Source of the DNA: Marinomonas sp. KMM3893
GTDB taxonomy: Bacteria; Pseudomonadota; Gammaproteobacteria; Pseudomonadales; Marinomonadaceae
DNA: 64,000 nucleotides
Assembly (NCBI RefSeq): GCF_004352855.1
Contig: NZ_SJSC01000004.1
Span: 124,001 to 188,000, forward strand
Reading direction: 5' to 3'
Part shown: positions 54,140 to 62,005 of the stretch, one piece after another
Layout: the number at the start of each line of letters is the position of its first letter
Position numbering within the stretch: position 1 is the stretch's first letter
Notes under the pieces: model-generated
Seen by the model: the letters and a program-made list of their open reading frames with translations, nothing else
Told to the model about the DNA's origin: nothing
The model's database searches: none
Position numbers and translations under genes: made by a program

Positions 54140-55430
54140 TGATCACCTCCGGTTCTGAATGAGCGTCGGCAGACGTGGCAATCATGTCTGGCTGGTGCGC
54201 GTTATGGCTTTTAGGGTGCAGTTCGGGTAAACGCGCGTCTAGCTTATCGCAATACCAATCAACAAAAGCGTTTACGCTGATTTCATGGAGCGGCGAATAG
54301 GGGCCGGGTTTAAACGCAGGGGAGTTAACGCCTAGCTGATTGTCTTCCACGACGCGTCTGTCTTCGTCGTTGGTGGCAATCCAGACTTCGGTGAGCTGTT
54401 TAAGGTCATAATCCACCCCTTCTTGGGCGTCTTTATTGACCAACCATTGGGTCACCAGTTCGGTTTCTGTTGGGCTAATGGGCGTCACTCTGAAAGTTAA
54501 GCAATAGTCCGGTAGAAAATACGCCCAGGTACTTGGGTAGTGAAACTTGTTGCACACGCCTGCGGTTTCGAACGTGATGTTGCCAAGTCGTTTTTGTGGA
54601 ACGGCGAATTCACCGTTCATGGTGAAGCTTTTCGCGCCTTTCACCAAAGGCATGCGCGAGAGGCGATATTGGCCGTCTTCGGCCACCATGAATTGCGCGG
54701 TGAGTCCGGCGGCTTCACAGGCGGCGAAATGTTCTGCGATGTAATCTGGGATGTTGTCTTTGCCTAAAAAGGAGACTCGTGGGTCTTCAGGAAAGGTGCG
54801 TGTGAGGCTAGGGTGATTGGCCGAGCAGTGGTAGCACTCGCGGTTGTTTTCCCAGACCAGTTTCCAGTTGCCTTTTTCTATAATGCGCGACTCGTACGCT
54901 ACCTTGGCATTTTTAAGATCGTGAGAGGCAAGGTAGGGCGTGGTCACAGCGGCGAAGTCGTCAAAGTTTGGGGCCTCGTCGGCCAGACAAATGTAGATCA
55001 AGCCAGCAAGGTTGCGACAATGCACCGTGGTTAAGCCGTGTTCTTTCGGGTCAAAGTCTGCGCCCATGTCGCGCGCCCATAATAAAGAACCATCCAGTTC
55101 GTACGTCCACTGATGATAAGGGCACACCAGTTTGGGCATGGTGCCTTTTTCTTTTTTGCAGATAACAGAACCGCGGTGTCGGCAGGTATTGTGAAAAGCG
55201 CGCACTTCATGATCCGCGCCACGCACCACCATAATGTTGTAATCGCCAACCGTATAGGTGATGTAGTCACCAGGCTTCGGCAGTTCGCATTCCGGTGTAA
55301 CAAACAACCACTCTTTAAAATAAAACGCCTCAAGATCCTGCTTAAAAATGTCTACATCCGTGTAGAACGTTCTTTGTAGAGCGTGTTCTGGTATGCGTTG
55401 AGCGAGTAATTTTTTCGTTGTTTGGTACAT
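54123..55430 (-). CDS. gbcA: Glycine betaine monooxygenase oxygenase subunit (GbcA-like Rieske protein)
   Basis: This 435-residue Rieske oxygenase has the [2Fe-2S] ligands Cys83-x-His85 (NTCRHRG) and Cys103-x2-His106 (CPYHQW). The mononuclear iron site includes His201 and His206 in NRECYHCSANHPSL. The length and motif spacing match GbcA. It removes one methyl from glycine betaine in the first step of its breakdown. It is transcribed away from the dimethylglycine dehydrogenase gene, with about 860 bases between, and two weaker LacI-type sites lie in the part of that gap nearest to gbcA. Confidence 0.9.
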   Translation of the reverse strand: MYQTTKKLLAQRIPEHALQRTFYTDVDIFKQDLEAFYFKEWLFVTPECELPKPGDYITYTVGDYNIMVVRGADHEVRAFHNTCRHRGSVICKKEKGTMPKLVCPYHQWTYELDGSLLWARDMGADFDPKEHGLTTVHCRNLAGLIYICLADEAPNFDDFAAVTTPYLASHDLKNAKVAYESRIIEKGNWKLVWENNRECYHCSANHPSLTRTFPEDPRVSFLGKDNIPDYIAEHFAACEAAGLTAQFMVAEDGQYRLSRMPLVKGAKSFTMNGEFAVPQKRLGNITFETAGVCNKFHYPSTWAYFLPDYCLTFRVTPISPTETELVTQWLVNKDAQEGVDYDLKQLTEVWIATNDEDRRVVEDNQLGVNSPAFKPGPYSPLHEISVNAFVDWYCDKLDARLPELHPKSHNAHQPDMIATSADAHSEPEVINEPPR

Positions 55431-55574
55431 GAGACTGCTTCTCCTGGCTTATGGGGTTGTGGTGTGGCGGCACTCTCCTTGGGGTGTGACGTCGTTATCT
55501 TTCTTTGTCGTTGTCTTTCTTTAAAGTACGTTTGTTTAGAGATAAATGGCGTTGGTGGCAAACGTCAATAGAGA

Positions 55575-55588
55575 TGAAAGCGCAACCA
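55575..55588. promoter_or_regulatory. Weak LacI-type operator candidate near gbcA
   Basis: TGAAAGCGCAACCA matches TGNAANCGNTTNCA except for AA in place of TT (eight of ten fixed positions). It lies about 145 bases before gbcA. Confidence 0.3.
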
Positions 55589-55629
55589 TTTAACTGCTTT
55601 TCGCACTCTATTTTAGCGTCTTCCATACT

Positions 55630-55643
55630 GTCAAGCGGTTTCA
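55630..55643. promoter_or_regulatory. Weak LacI-type operator candidate near gbcA (second)
   Basis: GTCAAGCGGTTTCA keeps the AANCGNTT core and the CA end of the consensus and lacks the leading TG. It sits between an eight-base inverted repeat. Confidence 0.3.
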
Positions 55644-55909
55644 CTTTACGCTAAATCCTTATCGGTAATATTGTCGTTTTTAGAACATTTTTACTGTTTA
55701 TTGGTCTTTTTTATAATATTGACCGTTCGTTAAGTTTTAATGTTTTGATTTAGTTTTTATAAAATGGAATAAAAATTGCAAATGATAAAATAATTCAATA
55801 TTAATCAGCATTTAAATGTGATGGTGAATATTGAGTGGCTGCCTAGCCGCTGTTTATGCGCCTGTTATTGGTGCGTAATGCATGCAGATGGTGCGCTGAT
55901 GATTTGGCT

Positions 55910-55953
55910 TTTTTCCTCTAGAGGCCTATATATAAAGGACTCTAGAGGAAAAA
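55910..55953. repeat. Perfect 14-bp inverted repeat
   Basis: TTTTTCCTCTAGAG at 55910-55923 is the exact reverse complement of CTCTAGAGGAAAAA at 55940-55953, with a 16-base AT-rich loop. The T-run is on the upstream side and the A-run downstream, the opposite of a terminator, so an operator is more likely. Confidence 0.75.
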
Positions 55954-56034
55954 TTAGATATTTCAGTTAGTTATATATTTTTTAAATTTATGCTTGTCAT
56001 CATTTGTTATCTTGTGTAGTTTTTAATTAACAAC

Positions 56035-56048
56035 TGAAAGCGCTTCCA
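56035..56048. promoter_or_regulatory. LacI-type operator O1 of the betaine locus
   Basis: TGAAAGCGCTTCCA fits the LacI-family consensus TGNAANCGNTTNCA at every fixed position. It is the exact reverse complement of the second site at 56198-56211. Confidence 0.7.
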
Positions 56049-56197
56049 TAAAAAGTAAATGGAAAATGCCTTTCAGTTAATAAAGCGAGAGTTAAAAACA
56101 GGACGTTTTTAAAATAGCCTGATAGGTGCCGGCAATAAAAACTATATTGCAGCACTTTCAGTGCTAGAAGTTAGCTTCTTTTTTATTTTTTATGAAA

Positions 56198-56211
56198 TGG
56201 AAGCGCTTTCA
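56198..56211. promoter_or_regulatory. LacI-type operator O2 of the betaine locus
   Basis: TGGAAGCGCTTTCA fits the LacI-family consensus perfectly. It starts 163 bases after O1 and ends 76 bases before the dimethylglycine dehydrogenase ATG. The spacing would allow looping by a tetrameric or paired repressor. Confidence 0.75.
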
Positions 56212-56286
56212 TTTTATAGGCACTAACACTAAGTTATATCTAATTAATATGTAACCAACGTTGTTGATAGGAATCAGGAGAGTTAT

Positions 56287-58710
56287 ATGAAATCGCATTG
56301 TAAAGTCGTTGTAATCGGTGGTGGTATCGGAGGCTGTAGTACTCTTTATCATTTGACCAAAGAGGGCTGGACGGATGTTGTTCTGGTTGAGCGTAATGAA
56401 TTGACGTCTGGTACAACTTGGCACTCGGCGGCACAGGTCACTAACTTTGGTGCGGTGCAAACCATGGTTGGTTTGAAAAGCCACAGTATCAAGCTTTACA
56501 AAGAACTCGCGGCGGACCCTGAAAACCCTATCAACTACCACCACGCGTCTGGTGGTATTCGTTTGGCGTCGACTCAAGAGCATCTAGACGGTTACAACCA
56601 CTTTATCTCTCTTGCTAAAGGCATGGGCGTTGATTTCGAATTGATCGATGCGGCGGAATGTGCGAAACGCCATCCACTGATCGAAACACACGAATTATTA
56701 GGCGGCCTTTGGGACCCATTAGATGGCGACATTGACCCCGCTCAGTTGACTCAAGCATTGGCCCGTGCAGCACGTAAAGCCGGCGCTGAAATTTACCGTC
56801 ACAACCCAGTAGAAAACATTTACCAAAAACCAAACGGTGAGTGGGTTGTGCAAACGAAAAATGGCGACATTACTTGTGAAAAAGTCGTTAACGCGGGCGG
56901 TTATCGAGTTAACGAAATCGGCGACATGATTGGTGTTAAGTACCCAGTTATTTCCATGGAACACATGTATTTCTTAACCGAAGCGATTCCTGAAATCGCA
57001 GACTTTGGCAAACGAGTTCCATTGTTGCGTGACCCTCTGGACGATTTTTATAGCCGCCAAGAAAAAGACGGTTTGTTGGTGGGTATCTATGAGCAACGTT
57101 GTAAAACATGGGGTATGGACGGCATCGACCCTAACTTTGTCAACGCCCTTTGCCCTGATGACCTGGACCGCTGTCTAGACAATATGGAACGCGTCTTCAA
57201 ACGCATGCCTTGCCTAGAAAGAACGGGCATTCGCAGCATCATCAACGGCCCAATTACGTATTCTGCCGATGGTAATCCGTTGGTGGGTAAAACCCCAGGC
57301 TTTGATAACCTTTATTCTATTATCGGCCTTCGTGCTGGTTTGGGTGAGGGTGGTGGTCACGGTAAGATTCTGGCTGAAATCATCGTTCATGGTGAGTCCG
57401 AGTGGGATACATGGGCCATTGACCCAGCGCGTTTCACTCGTCATGCCAACACTGAGTTTACCGCTCGTAAAGCCGTTGAAGATTACCAAAACGAATTCCG
57501 TTTCCATATGCCTCACGAGTTCCGCCCAGCAGGCCGTTTAGCGAAAACAACCCCAATCTACCCTGTTCTTAAAGCGCAAAATGCCGAATTTGGGGTGGTG
57601 AATGGGTGGGAACGCGCCATGTTCTTCAAGCCAGATGCGGATTTCGAATTCAAGCACAGCTTCCGCTTCACTGACACTGAGAAAGTGGTCGCCGCCGAAA
57701 TCAAAGCGGTTCATGAAGGCGTTGGCATGATGGAAGTAAGCGGCTTTAACCGTTACGAAATCAAGGGGCCGAAAGCCGCTGAATGGTTAGACAGCTTAAT
57801 GTGTTCTAACGTGCCGAAGAAAGTGGGCCGCGTTGGCTTGTGTTACTTCCTAACAGGAAAAGGCAATGTGGCGGGCGAAGCGACATTGGCGAAATTGGCG
57901 GACGACACCTTCTGGTACGGTTCTGCCGCAGCGTCTGAATACCACGATATGGATTGGTTGCGCACTCGTTTGCCAAAAGACGGTGGTGTGGTGATTACGC
58001 CAATGACCAATACTCATACTATTTTGGTGGTTTCAGGTCCTAAGTCTCGCGATTTGCTGGCGTCTTTGTCGCCTCGTACCGATTGGTCAAACAAAGCTTT
58101 CCCTTGGCTTACTGCGAAACCTGTCTTTATTGAGCATGCCGAAGTATTGGCGATGCGCGTGAGTTTTAACGGTGAGCTTGGTTGGGAGTTGCATGTTCCA
58201 AATGAGCAACTTTTCCTTGTTCACTCCTTGTTAGATGAGGCTGGTAAAGGGTTCGGTCTAGTGCCGTTCGGTATGCTGGCAACAGAATCCATGCGTTTAG
58301 AGAAGAGCTACCGTCATTGGAAAGCCGACTTGATCACTGAATTCGACCCCTTTGAAAGCTCACTAGACCGCTTTATCAACATGGATAAAGAAAGCTTCCC
58401 TGGTAAAGAAGCGCTACTGGCCAAAGCAGGTCAGCCCGCACGTAAGAAGTTTGTCACCATGACGGTAGATTGCGAGATTGCACCGGCTCACCCAGGAGAC
58501 TCTATTTGTTTTGAGGGTAAAGTGATCGGTACTGTGACGTCTGCAGGCTACGGTCATCGTGTCAATAAGAACATTGTGATGGGCTTTATTGATCCTGCTT
58601 ACGCCACAGAAGGATGTGAGTTCGATGTGGAGATCATCGGAAAACCCTATCCTGCGACCGTGGTTTCTGATTCGTTATTCGACCCAGAGAACGTGTGCGT
58701 GAGATCGTAA
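56287..58710 (+). CDS. Dimethylglycine dehydrogenase-like flavoprotein (DAO/GcvT fusion)
   Basis: This 807-residue protein has an N-terminal FAD domain (VVVIGGGIGGCSTLYHL). TWHSA contains His46 at the position of the covalent flavin histidine in dimethylglycine and sarcosine dehydrogenases. A GcvT-type tetrahydrofolate domain lies in about residues 430-800. It demethylates dimethylglycine, passing the methylene group to tetrahydrofolate and electrons to ETF; the start of etfB at the end of this cluster supports that. It is the first gene of a six-gene plus-strand unit. The Pseudomonas pathway uses the different DgcAB proteins for this step, so the enzyme here is the mitochondrial-like alternative. 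Confidence 0.85.
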   Translation: MKSHCKVVVIGGGIGGCSTLYHLTKEGWTDVVLVERNELTSGTTWHSAAQVTNFGAVQTMVGLKSHSIKLYKELAADPENPINYHHASGGIRLASTQEHLDGYNHFISLAKGMGVDFELIDAAECAKRHPLIETHELLGGLWDPLDGDIDPAQLTQALARAARKAGAEIYRHNPVENIYQKPNGEWVVQTKNGDITCEKVVNAGGYRVNEIGDMIGVKYPVISMEHMYFLTEAIPEIADFGKRVPLLRDPLDDFYSRQEKDGLLVGIYEQRCKTWGMDGIDPNFVNALCPDDLDRCLDNMERVFKRMPCLERTGIRSIINGPITYSADGNPLVGKTPGFDNLYSIIGLRAGLGEGGGHGKILAEIIVHGESEWDTWAIDPARFTRHANTEFTARKAVEDYQNEFRFHMPHEFRPAGRLAKTTPIYPVLKAQNAEFGVVNGWERAMFFKPDADFEFKHSFRFTDTEKVVAAEIKAVHEGVGMMEVSGFNRYEIKGPKAAEWLDSLMCSNVPKKVGRVGLCYFLTGKGNVAGEATLAKLADDTFWYGSAAASEYHDMDWLRTRLPKDGGVVITPMTNTHTILVVSGPKSRDLLASLSPRTDWSNKAFPWLTAKPVFIEHAEVLAMRVSFNGELGWELHVPNEQLFLVHSLLDEAGKGFGLVPFGMLATESMRLEKSYRHWKADLITEFDPFESSLDRFINMDKESFPGKEALLAKAGQPARKKFVTMTVDCEIAPAHPGDSICFEGKVIGTVTSAGYGHRVNKNIVMGFIDPAYATEGCEFDVEIIGKPYPATVVSDSLFDPENVCVRS

Positions 58711-58756
58711 AGATAAGTTGTATTCAATAAACAACAGATATCCAAAAGGAAAGACG

Positions 58757-59710
58757 ATGAAGACGATTAAAACAATGACCGTTGCGGCGGTGCTGAGCTT
58801 TAACGGCGTCGTAGCACAGGCTGCCGATTTAACCATCGGCGTGCCAAGCTGGCCTTCGGCTGCAGCAACCGCTTACATTTTGAAAACAGTCATGGAAGAG
58901 AACCTAGGGTTAGACGTCGCGATGCAAAGCGGCTCTAACGCGGTTATTTTCGAAGCGATGGATCGCGGTTCTATGGATGTTCACCCAGAAGTTTGGCTGC
59001 CAAATCAGCAAAACCTGTATCAAAAATACGTTGTTGAGCGTGGCACAGTGCTGCAAAACAAGCACGGTGTAGAAGCGATACAAGGGGCGTGTGTTACTAA
59101 GGAAACGTCTGAGAAATACAACATCAAATCTATCTACGATCTAACCGATCCCGATAAGTCTGTGTTGTTCGACAGCGACGGTGATGGCATAGGCAATATG
59201 TGGGCCGGTCAACCTGGTGCGGCGTCTACCATTATTGAGAAGATCCGTGCGAAGAGTTACGGCTACGATCAAACCATGGAATTGGACGAAAGTGATCTGC
59301 CGATCAACTGGGCGGCTTTGGACGCGTCAGTGAAAGCCCATAAGCCGTATGTTTTTGCGTGTTATACCCCGCATTACGTCTTTTCTTTGTATGACTTGGT
59401 GTTCTTAACAGAGCCCGCTCATAACGACAAAACCTGGAACATTCTGCAACCAACAGACGATCCAGATTGGTTGGCTAAGTCAAACGCAGACAGCGCTTGG
59501 CCGGTTGCTAATTTCTATGTGGATTACGCGAAATCTCTGCAAACTCGACACCCAGAAGCGGCTTCTTTGCTTAAGAACTTTAGGTTGAACGCTGACATCG
59601 TTAGTGGTTTGAGCTACGCGATGGTGGTTGAGAAAAAATCAGCGGATGTTGTCGCTCACGAGTGGGTTAAGTCCCATAGCAAATTGGTGGAATCTTGGTT
59701 AGGCCAGTAA
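58757..59710 (+). CDS. Glycine betaine-type ABC transporter substrate-binding protein, copy 1
   Basis: This protein of about 317 residues has a Sec signal ending near VVAQA (residue about 22). The OpuAC/ProX fold is visible in LTIGVPSWPSAAATAYILK, FEAMDRGSMDVHPEVWLPNQ and PYVFACYTPHYVFSLYDLV. Several aromatic residues of the betaine box are present, including the Trp of PSWPS. The ATG at 58757 has AAAGGA before it and is preferred over an in-frame start at 58718. A close paralogue follows at 59894. Confidence 0.9.
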   Translation: MKTIKTMTVAAVLSFNGVVAQAADLTIGVPSWPSAAATAYILKTVMEENLGLDVAMQSGSNAVIFEAMDRGSMDVHPEVWLPNQQNLYQKYVVERGTVLQNKHGVEAIQGACVTKETSEKYNIKSIYDLTDPDKSVLFDSDGDGIGNMWAGQPGAASTIIEKIRAKSYGYDQTMELDESDLPINWAALDASVKAHKPYVFACYTPHYVFSLYDLVFLTEPAHNDKTWNILQPTDDPDWLAKSNADSAWPVANFYVDYAKSLQTRHPEAASLLKNFRLNADIVSGLSYAMVVEKKSADVVAHEWVKSHSKLVESWLGQ

Positions 59711-59765
59711 TAGACGTTTGGTTTGGTTGTCGCTGATCGAGCCATGAATTTGGTTTGATTAAGCC

Positions 59766-59801
59766 CCGACACTCTTAGTTACCGCGTGTTAAGAGTGTCG
59801 G
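59766..59801 (+). terminator. Hairpin between the two binding-protein genes
   Basis: CCGACACTCTTA at 59766-59777 pairs with TAAGAGTGTCGG at 59790-59801 (12 base pairs, 12-base loop), 56 bases after the first binding-protein gene. No T-run follows, so it may act as an attenuator or an mRNA stability element. Confidence 0.55.
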
Positions 59802-59893
59802 TTATACCGAACTGGGTGCTGACCCAACGGCAGACGTATTTGAAATGTTGGTGATGTGGGCTCCAAACAATAGTGAACAAAGAAGGAAAGCAA

Positions 59894-60847
59894 ATGAAAG
59901 CGATTAAAGCGATGACCATTGCGGCAGCAATTGGCGTCAATGGAGCGACAGCCTACGCCGCAGACATGACAATAGGTGTTCCTGGTTGGCCTTCTGGTGC
60001 GGCAACAGCCTACATCATAAAGACGGTAATGGAAGACAATCTTGGGCTTGAGGTGGCCATGCAAAGTGGTACTAATGCGGTGATTTTTGAAGCCATGGAT
60101 CGTGGTTCCATCGATGTTCACCCACAAGTTTGGTTACCAAATCAGAATAACCTCTATCAAAAGTACGTCAAAGAAAGAGGCACTGTGTTGCAGAACGACC
60201 ATGGTGTTGTGGCGAAACAAGGGATTTGTGTCACCAAAGAAACTTCTGAAAAATACAATATCAAATCGATTTACGATCTTACCGACCCCGATAAATCTGT
60301 TGTTTTTGACACTAATGGCAATGGGCTTGGCGAAATGTGGATCGGTGAACCTGGTGCGGCGTCGACTGTGGTAGAGCGTGTGAGAGCCAAGAGTTACGGC
60401 TACAACCAGACGATGGAGTTGGTCTCGACTGATACGCCAATTAATTGGGCGGCTTTAGAAGTGGCAGTAAAAGCCCATAAGCCATATGCCTTCTTTTGTT
60501 ACACCCCGCATTATGTCTTTTCGCTTTATGACCTTGTCTTTCTAGAAGAGCCAGAACACAACAAAAACACTTGGAAAACATTACAGCCAACCGATGATCC
60601 AGATTGGATGGCGAAATCCAACGCCGACAGTGCTTGGCCAGAAGCGCGCTTGTACGTTGATTACTCGAAGTCATTGCAAGAAAGACACCCAGAGGCGGGC
60701 ATGGTGCTTAAAAACTTTAAGATCAACGCCAAGATCGTCAGTGATTTGAGTTACGCCATGGTGGTCGATAAGAAAGACCCTGAAACGCTTGCCCGTGAAT
60801 GGGTGGATGAGCACAGCGACTTAGTGGAGTCCTGGTTAGGTTTATAA
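59894..60847 (+). CDS. Glycine betaine-type ABC transporter substrate-binding protein, copy 2 (tandem paralogue)
   Basis: This protein of about 317 residues is closely similar to copy 1 along its whole length (MTIGVPGWPSGAATAYIIK, FEAMDRGSIDVHPQVWLPNQ, YAFFCYTPHYVFSLYDLV). Differences in the pocket region, such as PGWPSG for PSWPSA and FFCYTP for FACYTP, could change ligand preference, for instance between betaine, dimethylglycine, carnitine or choline. The signal peptide ends near TAYAA. The ATG at 59894 has GAAGGA seven or so bases upstream and is preferred over the GTG at 59873. Confidence 0.9.
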   Translation: MKAIKAMTIAAAIGVNGATAYAADMTIGVPGWPSGAATAYIIKTVMEDNLGLEVAMQSGTNAVIFEAMDRGSIDVHPQVWLPNQNNLYQKYVKERGTVLQNDHGVVAKQGICVTKETSEKYNIKSIYDLTDPDKSVVFDTNGNGLGEMWIGEPGAASTVVERVRAKSYGYNQTMELVSTDTPINWAALEVAVKAHKPYAFFCYTPHYVFSLYDLVFLEEPEHNKNTWKTLQPTDDPDWMAKSNADSAWPEARLYVDYSKSLQERHPEAGMVLKNFKINAKIVSDLSYAMVVDKKDPETLAREWVDEHSDLVESWLGL

Positions 60848-60952
60848 AGAAACAGTGGCTAATTGATGACCACTAGTCAGCAGCAGTCGCTGGTTATTGG
60901 TGGTACCACAAGCAGATTAGATTCCTGAAACAATGGGAGTGGAGAATTCAGC

Positions 60953-62005
60953 ATGACGACGGATGTAATTCAGCTAGAGAATGTTTGGAAAATCTTCGGA
61001 GACGACTCCGAACAGGCGATGAAGGCGATTAGCGAAGAAGGGTTGGACAAAGCAGCGGTACTTGAGCGCTTTGGCTGTGTCGTAGGAATTGCTGATGTTT
61101 CTTTTACCGTACCAAGAGGGGAGATTTTTTGCATCATGGGACTTTCGGGCAGTGGAAAGTCGACCTTGATCCGCCACCTTAATCGCTTGATTGAGCCCAC
61201 CGCAGGCAAGATCAAAGTATTAGACCGTGACATGTCCGCGCTCAACAATAAAGAGCTCCGTGGTGTGCGCGCCAAACACATTGGTATGGTGTTTCAGCAC
61301 ATGGCATTGCTGCCTCATCGCACGGTATTGGATAACGTAGCGTTTCCGTTAGAAGTGCAAAATGTCCCTAAGTTTAAACGTTGGGAAATTTCTCAGCATG
61401 CCTTGTCATTAGTGAATCTAGATGGCTTTGAATATCGCTTACCGCACCAGTTATCTGGCGGTATGCAGCAACGAGTGGGCTTGGCGCGAGCGCTGGCCAG
61501 TGACCCTGAAGTATTGCTGATGGACGAGCCTTTTAGTGCGCTTGACCCTTTGATCCGTCATGAGTTACAGAACCAGTTTGTGTCTTTAACGAAAACGCTG
61601 CAAAAAACCACCGTGTTTATTACCCACGATCTGGATGAGGCCATTCGCATTGGTGATCGCATCGCCATTATGAAAGACGGACGCTTGATTCAGACCGGGA
61701 CGCCAGAAGAGATTGTTATGCACCCAGCTGACGATTATGTGGCCGATTTCGTTAAGGGTATCTCTAATCTAAAACTGGTGAGTGCGCATTCAATCATGTT
61801 GGACATCAATAGCGTCACAGCAGAGGAAAAAGTCGCTTTTGCCGACGCGCCACGCACCGATGAAAACACCAGTCTTGCTGATCTTATCGATCTTTCTGTT
61901 ACATCACACTTGCCTATCATCATTACCGATGCTCAAGGCGCAGACGTTGGCATTGTCAGTAAAGACACTTTATTAACCGGGATTAAGGGGAAGGGTGATG
62001 AATAA
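60953..62005 (+). CDS. proV: Glycine betaine-type ABC transporter ATPase (ProV-like)
   Basis: This 350-residue ATPase has the ProV/OpuAA N-terminal extension (IQLENVWKIFG...LERFGCVVGIADVSF). It also has Walker A GLSGSGKST, Q-loop VFQHMALLPHRT, signature LSGGMQQRVGLARAL, Walker B LLMDEPFSALDP and ITHDLDEA. A C-terminal CBS-like segment follows (about residues 275-345). In related systems such CBS domains sense ionic strength; here only one shortened unit is visible. GGAG lies upstream of the ATG, and the gene end overlaps proW. Confidence 0.92.
   Translation: MTTDVIQLENVWKIFGDDSEQAMKAISEEGLDKAAVLERFGCVVGIADVSFTVPRGEIFCIMGLSGSGKSTLIRHLNRLIEPTAGKIKVLDRDMSALNNKELRGVRAKHIGMVFQHMALLPHRTVLDNVAFPLEVQNVPKFKRWEISQHALSLVNLDGFEYRLPHQLSGGMQQRVGLARALASDPEVLLMDEPFSALDPLIRHELQNQFVSLTKTLQKTTVFITHDLDEAIRIGDRIAIMKDGRLIQTGTPEEIVMHPADDYVADFVKGISNLKLVSAHSIMLDINSVTAEEKVAFADAPRTDENTSLADLIDLSVTSHLPIIITDAQGADVGIVSKDTLLTGIKGKGDE

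Larger units (their letters stand above)
55431..56286. other. Large divergent regulatory region between gbcA and the dimethylglycine dehydrogenase gene
   Basis: These 856 bases without a gene are AT-rich in the centre. They contain two perfect LacI-type operators (56035-56048 and 56198-56211), two weaker matches (55575-55588 and 55630-55643), and a perfect 14-bp inverted repeat (55910-55953). The arms TTTAGCGT at 55612-55619 and ACGCTAAA at 55648-55655 flank one weak site. Confidence 0.7.

Noticed and set aside
55431-56286. Possible small RNA or riboswitch in the long betaine intergenic region
   Set aside because: No recognisable riboswitch fold was seen; operators and an inverted repeat explain the visible structure better.
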